From Vanessa cardui (lineage: Eukaryota > Arthropoda > Insecta > Lepidoptera > Nymphalidae), in contig NC_061151.1 of assembly GCF_905220365.1 (NCBI RefSeq), forward strand, positions 1,792,197 through 1,856,196: DNA of 64,000 nucleotides, in the 5' to 3' direction. Made by a program: the position numbers and the translations under genes. Below, in pieces: positions 42,901 to 54,900 of this stretch (within the stretch, counting starts at the first letter, position 1; the number at the start of each line of letters is the position of its first letter). The notes beneath the pieces are model-generated. The model was not told where the DNA came from and made no database searches. It saw nothing but the letters and a program-made list of their open reading frames with translations.

Positions 42901-45900
42901 GAAATCTCAGCTCGTTCCGACAAAACTAACTTTTTTTATCGCCAAGCGAGTTGAACCTCTGATGGATTTGTTAATGATAGATAAGGAATCTATCCAAAAT
43001 ATGAAAGCTATATAGTATAAATTATAATTTTAGCGATAATCATCTAGATTTAACCTCAGAAAAAATATCAACAGCCTGTAAATTTAAATAAAGCTAGTTA
43101 TAACGGATTTTAATCGCGTATATTAATTATTTTGGACATCCCGACGTTTCGAGCACTTTACAGCGTTCGTGGTCACGGGTAGACTGTAAACTTCCTAATA
43201 CTGGGCTAAGGCCTCCTCTCCCTTTTATAGAAATATTGGAATATATTCCACCACGATGTTTCAATTTCATTTAATCTCAAGACTTTGTTGAAGCCCCCTC
43301 TTTTTGTACACAGGTGTCCATTCTATAGTCATAGCGCTTTTGGCCGCTAAGGCGGAGGTTCGCTATGAGCCGGCGAAGATATCGGCCCTCGCGATAACAG
43401 ATTCGATCACCGAGCTGGGCTTCCCGTCGGAACTCATGAGCGACAGCGGAGCGCCCAGGGATTTGAACTTATCGGTAAGGAGGTTTAAGATATATATTAA
43501 TATTATAAATGTGAAAGTAACTATGTCTGTCTGTAGCTCTTTCACGATCAAACCTCTGAAACGAATTTGATGACATATGAAATATAATTTGGTATGAGTA
43601 AAGTAAAGTAAAGTAAAGTAACAGCCTGTACATTTCCCACTGCTGAGATAAGGCCTCCTCTTCCATTAAGGAAAGGGTTTGGAACATATTCCACCACGCT
43701 GTTCCAGTGTGGGTTATGGAATGCACATGTGGCAGAATTTCGATGAAATTCGACACATGCAGGTTTCCTCACGATGTTTTCCTTCACCGCTGAGGACGAG
43801 ATGAATTATAAACACAAATTAAGTACATATATATAGTGGTGCTTGCCTGGGTTTGAACCCGTAATCATCGGTTAAGATGCACGCGTTCTAACCACTGGGC
43901 GATCTCAGCTCAATTTGGTATGAAGCAAACTTGAACTCCAAGAAAGGAGCTTTTTTTGCCTAACACATGACAATCCATACTCTACAACGCGAGGGCAACC
44001 GCGGGATACTACTAGTTGTATGACATACAGGATGATGATATCCTGATGGGAAAGTTGGAAGGAATTATTATATGTTAGTGTCATTATTTTTTTCTTCTGT
44101 GATATAAGGTGAGCTATCAAATTTGCTACTTGACGTTAATTGGTCACCAAAGCCCATAGACAATGACGCTAAATAATTATCATTTGATATAAGGTGAGCT
44201 AGCAAATTTGCTACTTGACGTTAATTGGTCACCAAAGCCCATAGACAATGACGCTAAATAATTATCATTTGATATAAGGTGAGCTAGCAAATTTGCTACT
44301 TGACGTTAATTGGTCACCAAAGCCCATAGACAATGACGCTAAATAATTACCATTTGATATAAGGTGAGCTAGCAAATTTGCTACTTGACGTGAATTGGTC
44401 ACCAACGCCCATAGACAATGACGCTAAATAGTAACCATTCCTCACTAAAACAATGAGCCACTAACACAATAATACTGTTATCTGTCGTTTATAGGTAGAA
44501 TATCTGATGACTTGGCGGTATGTCTGTAATCGTACCATATATAACACCATATATAATCATCGTCTGGGTACCACCCACTACACAGTATACCGCCGCATGG
44601 GCGCCGCATGGGCAGTAGGCCCAAGATAGCATCTTAGTTCCCAAGGTTGATAGTATTGTTGGTGTCAAGAATTTTTAAAGTATATTTAGTACCACTTGCC
44701 AACAGTTGGCCTGGCCTACCTATATTATAAGTGTGTAGATCTTTCTAGAAGGTGTAAATAGAAAAATATTTTCAGATTAAAGGCATGACGTGTGCGTCGT
44801 GCGTCAACAAAATAGAGAAATCAGTACTTAAGATGAATGGCGTCGTATCCTGTTCAGTCGCCCTCACCACCTCCAAGTAAGTGGCAACAACAGCAACTAT
44901 AAACTTCCCACTGCTGGGCTAAAGCCTCCTCTCCCTTTAAGTTAGTGTTTCCCTTGTATGGTTGTATGGTCCCTCATATGATGATTAATTGTGATATAGT
45001 TGTTAAATGACGATTCAGAAGTTCTTGTAAAAGATTACTTGAATTAAATACTTATACTTTCATTTTGATTCTGTTGATATTCTTAGTCAGTTCGGAAAAC
45101 AAGTTTAAAAAATATCGAAATTCTTACTATAACTTTAATTCTAATTATATAAAATATGACCAATCCCATTCAATGTGAAAATGGAAAGTGAAGAGATTTT
45201 AGATTCTAAATTAAATGCTGATATTTGTCGCCGGGTCTCGTTGTACCAATTCCCAATTGAACTTGATGCTTTTCTTTGTCCAAACTGTGGGACAAGTTCG
45301 ACGTTCCAGACCTGTCACCAAAATTAGAATAGAATTAAATTAGTTGTTAGAATTTCGGTTGTTATTTCTCTATTCATCTTTACTCTGTTCAAGGCTTTTT
45401 CAAGCACTTTTGAATCGTCATTTAGGGACTATATTATACCATTAATAACCATGCAACCATAAAAGGGAATAAGCAATTAACTTCTATCGAAAATGAAGAA
45501 CAAGTAACGAATGGGACCCTTGGAAATAAATGGTCATATCTGCTAATACCGTAACATATGAGCATTAATCTTTTGTAACTGCGGAAGGAAAATTATAATC
45601 GTCCCATGGGACTCTTCGAATTAAATGGTCATATCTGCCAATATCATAACATACAAGTATAAACCCTTTGTAATTGCGGAACAAAAATTATAATCGTGTC
45701 ATGTGTCTCTTGGAATTAAATGGTCATATCTGCAAATAACATAACATACGAGCATTAACCTATTGTAATTACAGAGCGAAAATTTAATACAACTCTTGGA
45801 AATAAATAGTCATATCTGCCAATATCATAACACACGACTATAAACCTTTTGCAATTGCAGAGCGAAAATTAAATACGACCCAGAAATAATCGGAGCTCGT

Positions 45901-48900
45901 AAAATATGCGACGCCGTCAATGACCTCGGCTTCGACGCGAGCGTCCTCAGCTCGCAGAACCGCGGCACCACCGACTACCTCGAACACAAGTGAGTCTGTT
46001 TGTGTAATCATTCGCTCTTCATTCATATCTTCATTCACATATTCATTCATAATGGAATGGAACAGATTTATGCAAGTTCTCCTATCTTCTCATATCTCAT
46101 CTCTTACACCCGTATTTATAGACAAGTAAAAGTAGGTACTTGAGTAAAAGTAATTACTTAAGTAACAATTTTTATTCTATAGTTAAGTCATTGATCGAAG
46201 ATAGAACTGTCAAAAGTTAGAATTCTCAGCCAAGTAATAGTCATCGTTTTCTTTACTCAAGCATTACTTTTGAGGTGAAGTACTATTCTCTCTGTACGTT
46301 TTGAGGTTATTTTGTTGAATATTTTGAAAAATGGAAAGTTTGGATGGCATCGAAGAAGTTTTTGCTGTTGTAGACAATAATATATTAGAAGAAATAGAAG
46401 TGCCTGAACCTAGAAATCCCAAAGTTTACTTCCGTGATGTGGATCCATTTAATGACTATTCGGAGGATTGTTTTAAGAAGAGGTTTCGTTTGTCCAAAAA
46501 TGTTGTGATTCATATAATTTTACCAAAAATAACCGGGTTTTTAGAATCAGAGACACAAAGAGGGCTTCCTATAACCCCACTGTGTCAGTTGCTTACTGCG
46601 TTACGTTTTTATGCTACTGGAAGCTTCCAAATTTTATGTGGAGACATCATGCATATTTCTCAATCGACAGTGTGTAACATAGTGAAGAGAGTTAGTCGAG
46701 CATGAGCAATAATGCCAGATTTTATTAAATTTCCTGCCAATTTGAGGAATATAAAGGCTGCTTTTGAAAACCTGGGTTGTATTGGCAGAGCACCTGGACT
46801 GAAAAATATTGTAGGAGCAATTGACTGCACCCACATAAAAATTACCAAGCCTAGAGGCATTATACACACAGAGCAGGTTAGGATTGTATCATATTTTTGA
46901 ATGATATTTAAAAATAAATCCTTTTCTAAGTAGAAAACGGTCTTTTCCTATAAGTTTCTTGCATTTTAAAATTAACGCAGTATAGATAATAAGATATAAT
47001 TTATTGGCAAAAAGGTATTCAGAAATAAATTCAATGCACCGACACGATAGGGACTTTATTTTAAGAAAGAAATAAATGCATAACCTTTCTAAGTAAAAAA
47101 TCACAAGTCGTCATATAACCCGGAGGTAAAAGTAAACATTTAAATTTGGTAAGGTTATATCATGTCAAACGTTTTGTTATATATGTTTTTGTTCTCTACT
47201 AACATTATTTTTTGTACCGATTAAATTATTATTTAATTTGTACAAATAGATATACTTTAAATAACTCTATTACTAATATGAATATCAAATAAACTAAAAT
47301 CCAAAAGGTTATTGCTAGATCGTGTTAAATAATCTAGATTTTATGTTTACCTATTAATGAAACGAAACGCAGGCGCGAAGTGTTGCCACATAGAATTCAC
47401 AACTAAACGTCAAGTATGACTTAAATATTTGCTCAAGTAAGTAATGGGTGTTGCTCGATTATAGAATATAATTTGGTAATTAAGAATTCTAATCTCAAAT
47501 AATGACTTCATTAAGAAATTACTTAGCATCAAGTAGTTACTTGTCTATAAATACGGGTGTTATACTCTATAATTTTCTGGATACTTCCAAATGAGACCAT
47601 AACCTATATTCTACGTGCAGCTATCATCCCATAATCTCTGCGTCAAAAATCGGCTTACCCTATTAATATATAAGATGACTCATACTTTGACTGAAGCCTT
47701 CCGAAGAAGATCTTCCATATAGAGCCAAGTTCTGTAATCAAAAATCAAAATATGAGACAATATATGAGACAACATCGCATACATTACTCTAATCCCAATG
47801 TAAGTACCTAAAGCACTTGCGTTATGGAAAATCAGAAGTGACGACGGCACCACAAACACCCAGCCCCAAGACAACATAGAAAACTTATGATAATCTACAT
47901 CGACTCAGCTGGGAATCGAACTCAGGAAGTCGGAGTGGCGTACCCATGAAAACCGGTGTACACACCACTCGACCACGGAGGTCAAATCAAATCAAAATAC
48001 CTTTTGTTGTACACCATTAAATAAATAATTTAGACACGAATGGAGAAAGAGGCGGCCTTATCGCCAAAATAGCGATCTCTTCCAGGCAACCTTAAGAGGA
48101 GAGAAACATATATAGAAAGAGGTAGGTATCACCACTTATGTTTCCAATATCACAGAGAGGAGATAAGAAAGTGGCGAGGCGCGTTCCTCATCTCGCTGAT
48201 CTTCGGCGCGCCGTGCATGGCGCTGATGGCCTACTTCATGTGGGCCATGGACCACTCCGCCGGGAACATGTGCTGCGTGCTCCCGGGGCTCAGTCTCGAG
48301 AATTTGCTCATGGGACTGCTGGCGACGCCAGTGCAGGTGAGCTATCGTCATTTGTTCGGTGAAATACTGCCAGTGTTTTATTACTTTACATCTTTAAGGC
48401 AAGATGACTGTTAATAAGTGCGTGCAATGTTGTGTCCCATTTGACCATCATGGTCAAAATCCATATTCTATAGATTCATCTAATGAAACTGGATTGTCGG
48501 TCTGTTTATTTCAGCTAATCTCAGGAACGACTTGACCGATTTTGATGGGACTTTCTCTTGCAGATAGTTAATAAGAAATAACTTAGGCTACAACAATAAC
48601 TTGTTTTGTTAAATTTGAAAGCACATAAAGTCGCGGGCTCAGTTATCTTACAATGTATTTGGATTTTTATTCATATTACGTTTATTTCCAGTTTATCGGC
48701 GGTTGGCACTTCTACAAACAGGCCTACAAAGCTCTGAAGCACGGAACCTCTAACATGGATGTACTTATATCTATGACAACGACGATAAGGTAAAGTAAAT
48801 ACCAGTGAGCCAGTGTAACTACAGGCACATGGGACATAACATCTCAGTTCCCAAGGTTCTTGGCGCATTGACGATGTAAGGAATAGTTAATATTTCTTAC

Positions 48901-51900
48901 AGCGTCATTGTCTATGGGTGATAGTGACGTCAGGTGGCCCATAGGCTCGTCCGCCAGCCTATACCATAAAAAATACCTCTTAAGTAATGTTTGAAGCTCC
49001 AATGGGTTATGGGGATTCCCCCCTCCACAGATAATCAAGATCCTATCAATATTATAAATGCGAATGTTTGAGGATTTTGATGAAACTTTGCATTAATATA
49101 AGCGCCGAATTGCCTTAGTGGTTAGAACGCGTGTCATCTTAACCGATGATTTCGGGTTCAAACCCATGCAAGCACCACTATATATATGTGCTTAATTTGT
49201 GTTTATAATCATCTCTTGCTCAGTGGTAAAGGTAAACATCGTGAGGAAACCTGCATATGTCTAAAGTCATAGATATTCTGCCACATGTGTATTTCACCAT
49301 TCACCAACCAGCGTGGTGGAATATTCTAAACCTTTTTCTCAAAGGGAGAGGAGGCATTAACCCGACCTCTCAATTATATATGTATGTAATATATCCTGCC
49401 TGGAAGCCAACAAGTATTGATTTCACGCTTTTTTATCGTCCGTATAATCTTGTACTGAATAATATGCCTTGAATTTATGAAACGGTAAAGTTAAAAATTT
49501 CCGTGGAATTTTATTATAAAAACGATAATGATAACTTGTCCCAAGAAGGATTTATTGACTTTGCGAAATCGGACACTTGGCGTTATAAGCTTATCCTTAC
49601 TTCTAGTGCACATACAATAATTGGCACACATTGTATCAAAGTGATCAATGTTATTGTGAATATACATAATATTGTTGTAAATATGTTGTGATACAACAGT
49701 GAGTATTCCTACTTTGTTAAAAACATCATATACTAGCCGAACCCGTTTGTAAAACTTCATAGCGTAATCTTATCCCCAATTAAAAAGAACCTGTGTTCAC
49801 TATACAACCTGTGTTGTTGTTGTTGTCACTATACAACAACAACAACAACAGCCGGTAAATTCCCACTGCTGGGCTAAAGGCCTCCTCTCCCTTTGAGGAG
49901 AAGGTTTAGAACATATTCCACCACGCTGTTCCAATGCGGAATACACATGTGGCAGAATTTCTACGAAATTTGTCACAAGCAGGTTTCCTCACGATGTTTT
50001 CCTTCACCGCTGAGCACGGGATGAATTATAAACACAAATTAAGTACATATATATATATAGCGGTGCTTGCCTGAGTTTAAATCCGCAATCATCGGTTAAG
50101 TTGCACGCGTTCTAACCACTGGGCCATCTCGACTCCAATGTCTATGTGTTCACTATACTGTAAGCCAATTAATAGAACTTAATAAAATTAATTATCTGTT
50201 GTTACAGTTATGCGTATTCGTTAGCTGTCGTGATAGCAGCAATGGCGCTGCAGAAGGATACAAGTCCCCTCACGTTCTTCGACACGCCGCCCATGTTGCT
50301 GGTCTTCGTATCCTTGGGGCGATGGCTGGAACACATAGCTAAGGTACCATCATTACGTAATAAATAATAATAATAATAATAAATAAATATGAGACAACAT
50401 CACATACATTACTCAGATCCCAATGTAAGTAGCTGAAGCACTTGTGTTATGGAAATCAGAAGTAACGATACCACAAACACCCAGACCCAAGACAACATAG
50501 AAAACTAATGGTAATCTACATCGACTCGGCCAGGAATCGAACCCGGGACCTCAGAGTGGCGTACCCATGAAAACCGGTGTACACACCACTCGACCACGGA
50601 GGTCGTCAATAGTAAAACAAAGTCGCTTACCGCTGTTTGTCCCTATGTATGCTTATGTCTTTGAAATTACGCAACGGATTTTGATGCGGTTTCTTTTAAT
50701 GGATGGAGTGATTTGAGAGGAAGGTTTTTGTATATAATACTTGGACAATATAGTAAAGAAACACTGATAATTTTAGATGTTTCTAATGTGATGTCGTCAA
50801 TAAATAAATTCTGTAGAATGTTTAGTATCAGTAGTGAAATGCACTCGCTTTCTCGGGTTGAATTGACGCGGGAATCGATAGCGACGAATAGCGTCGAATG
50901 GCGCGATAGGGAGCTGTTTCTATTGGTTGTGTGAATCGGCATAATGGGTTTTATTGAATTTGCCGATGCTATATTATCCAAGTTGTGTCGTACTATAAAA
51001 ATTAAGAAAGAATTATCCAAAGCCCTATTTCTCTCACACCAGGGTAAAACATCAGAGGCGCTGTCCAAGCTCCTGTCTTTGAAACCGACCGAGGCTGTCC
51101 TCGTGACCCTGGATGATGAAGGACGCGAGGTCAGCGAGAAGAACATACCGGTCGACTTGGTAGAGCAAGGTGATGTTCTTAAGGTTAGTGGAATTTTGTT
51201 AAAAGACCAAACGCTCATTTTTTTTCTTGTGGCCGTTTGTTTAGAAGCGTCCATACAGTGTGACCTTGAACTTAACTTTTGGGTGAGTGAGCCAGTGTAA
51301 ATATACACAAATTGCAATATTACTGTATTCTATTAAATGTATGAACTATCATATAATGTTGATTGTATGTTTCTTATCTGGTAGTATTAAATATACAGTA
51401 CACAGTTACAGCCTGTAAATGTCCCACTGTTGGGCTAATCATATAATTGGGCCTCTCTCTTTGAGGAGAATGTTTGTGAAACATATTCCACCACGCTGCT
51501 CCAATATGGTTTAGTGTGTGGATTTCGTTGAAATGAAACACATGCAATATTCCTCAAAATTTTTTCCTTCACCGCCGAGCACGAGATGAATGGTGCATGC
51601 TTGGGTTTGAACCCGCAATCATTGGTTAAGATGCACACATTAATAATACTAAGTCAGCAATGATTATGGTCAAATTGACTATAATTGTACTCTGTAAATT
51701 ACTTCATGAATTGAAACCCACTAAAAATGTAAACAAAATGCCAAGTACTTGGAGTTTACTTGGTGGTAGGGCTTTGTGCAAGCCCGTCTGGATAGGTACC
51801 ACCCACTCATCAGTTATTCTACCGCCAAACAACAGTAATCAGTATTGTTGTGTTCCGGTTTGAAGGGTGAGTGAGCCAGTGCAACTACAGGCACAGTGGA

Positions 51901-54900
51901 CATAACATCTTACGTTGGTGGCACATTGACGATGTAAGGAATAATTAGTTATTAATTTCTTACAGCGTCATTGTCTATGAGTGATGGTGACCAGTAACCA
52001 TCAGGTGCCCATATGCTCGTCCGCCAACCTATACCATAAAAAAAAAGTATTTACCATCTCACGTGATCCAAGATCTATAGATGAAAGATACTGGATATCC
52101 TTTCGTTTGAAATCGAATATAAGCTCTCCGGCTTTATATTGACGTTATTCGTTATCCCCAGGTAGTTCCCGGCGCGAAGATACCCGTTGACGGTAAAGTT
52201 ATATCCGGGCAGAGTACGTGCGATGAGTCTCTAATAACCGGGGAGTCCATGCCAGTGACGAAGTCCAAAGGTACTTTATATTAATCAAAACTAAATATAT
52301 TAATGTAGAAAAATATTTTTTTTTTGTTGACCATACTAAATCTCAGTATGGACAGCAAAACATCTTATTGGTTTATTTTTTTGTGTTTGATGTCGCTAAT
52401 GAATTGTAGTATGAGATTGATTACCTTGTTTTGTTGTCGTTGAATAAATCTGCGAATCAACGATGTTAGATTTCGTATAATATGTTTGTCTGTGGTAATA
52501 AAATTTTTCTTTTATCTGTGCTATACGTACATCATGTTTTGATCATGAGTTAGTTGAATACGAAAAGCCAACGTGTTTTATTATAATATTAGTTACAAAT
52601 GTATAGTACGACACAACTTAGATGTCGCATCGGCAAAATTCGTAAAACCGATCACATCCGAATTAAGCACGCTATCCCAAATTATCAATATTTATTTCTC
52701 AAGCGAATATGATCTTTACACAAACGTAATAAGTTATAATATCATATGACCTAATATATTCGTCAATTTGACGCGTCGATTTTGCATGCACTTGCTTTCT
52801 CTGACGCGAGAATCTATAGCGACGAATAGCGTCGAATGGCGCGATGGGGAGCTATTTCTATTGGTTGTGTAAATCGGCAGTGATCGGTTTTATTTTCATT
52901 CCATTGCATTTTCCGATGCTACATCTAATTTGTGTCTTACTATACCTATATATGCAGGGTTATTGGTAACTCGATGTATATCCGTTAGGAGGTGATAGGG
53001 GTGACTATTTGCAATAACTTTAACCCCCATAGGCATGATCCAAAAGTGAACCATTTTTGACTTATCACGTTTATTAGTTTTTTTTTTTTTAAATTTGTCA
53101 AAAATGCAACTTCGAAAATTTATTTAAAAAAAAAGTATCAACTAAAATCTATTTTATTTCTTTAATTGCCAAGTTTCATAAAGATTTTTTTAGCTTTTTG
53201 ATGCATTTTTGAGGAATAAAAATAAAAAAAAAAATGTTGAAATAAATTCGTTTTCCGTCTAGCATTTTTAAATTTGGACCGATAATTATTGTTTAAATAT
53301 TGACAAATATCCAGTGTTTAATCGTTTTTATAAAACAAAAGAAACGTCGAGTTACCAATAAGCCTGTATAATACTAATTGCACTGAGACATTTTACATGG
53401 TAATTTAACACATAAAATTATTGTTCACAATGGCGGACTTTCTAAAACTAATTTCTTCCAGCCACAGTTGTTAGAGATAGTGTTGTACTGTCTTTATTGC
53501 CATTCCATTGCATTTTCCGATGCTGCATCTAATTTGTGTCGTGCTATAATCTCGTGTAACTGCTGGGGGCAGGGTCGCTGGTGATAGGCGGCAGCATCAA
53601 CCAGCACGGCGCGCTGTTGCTGCGCGCCACGCACACGGGCGATGCGAGTACGCTGGCGCAGATCGTGCGCCTCGTGGAGGACGCGCAGAGCAGCAAGGCG
53701 CCCGTGCAGCGCCTCGCCGACACCATCGCCGGGTACGCACACACCCACACACCCACACACACTCACATACACCTATTACAACCCCCCCCCCCAAACTATT
53801 GTATTCTTATATACTAGCCCGTGCAGCGCCTCGCCGACACCATCGCCGGGTACGCACACACCCACATACACCTATCCCCCCCTCCCCAAACTATTATATT
53901 CTTATATACTAACCCGTGCAGCGCCTCGCCGACACCATCGCCGGGTACGCACACTCACACACACTCACATACACCTGTTACAACCCCCCCCCCCCAAACT
54001 ATTATATTCTTATATACTAGCCCGTGCAGCGCCTCGCCGACACCATCGCCGGGTACGCACACACCCACACACTCCTCACACACACCTATACCGCCCCCCT
54101 CCCCAAACTATTATATTCTTATATACTAGCCCGTGCAGCGCCTCGCCGACACCATCGCCGGGTACGCACACACCCACACACTCCTCACACACACCTATAC
54201 CCCCCCCTCCCCAAACTATTATATTCTTATATACTAGCCCGTGCAGCGCCTCGCCGACACCATCGCCGGGTACGCACACACCACACTCACACACACCTAT
54301 CCCCCCCCACTGGTAGATAAAGCGTCACTCAGCACACAATGCAGCAACTACTTTTATATACTTTGGTTACCTTCGTTATTTCTGATGTTCAATTGCATTT
54401 TCAAGTGCTTTAGCTACTTACATTGGGATCAGAGTAATGTATGTGATTTTGTCCAATATGTATTTATTTTATTTGTTTATACTACCACTTATTATCTTTG
54501 TGATCAGTCGAACGATATAGTTAAGTTTTGCAGCGCCTAGCGGTGAGTTACGATAAAGTTTTTTCAAGAAAAAAATATAATCTTATGTATATGTGTCACT
54601 TGCACGGTGATCGTTCTGTGTCGAAGTTTATTAATCTCAGATATAACAGAATTCATATTTATATGTATCTATTTCAGGTATTTTGTACCAATGGTGGTGT
54701 TCCTCTCGTTGCTGACGCTGATCTGCTGGATCATAAGCGGGGCCATCAACATCAATAGGATTAAAGATATTACGCCGGTGAGTCAAATCGCCTTAATAAT
54801 TGTGCTTGTGAATGTCCCACTTTACAACTGTTCCACTTTACCCCTAAAATTTCCAAACATCCTTTCGGATAGAACGTCTATATTCAGGAAGAAATACATA

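Noticed and set aside
50667..51317. 216-codon open frame on the minus strand
   Set aside because: It lies antisense to ATP7 exon 14 and two repeats (a family E element and MITE M); the open frame is a shadow and resembles no protein I know.
45526..54290. Regularly spaced repeats that might suggest a CRISPR array
   Set aside because: Units are 85-117 bp, adjacent without unique spacers, in a eukaryotic intron; they are ordinary tandem duplications.
53642..54316. 224-codon open frame rich in Thr, His and Pro
   Set aside because: It is the exon 16 tandem array read in a wrong frame; the repeats make it open. The real frame is fixed by motifs in exons 15-17.
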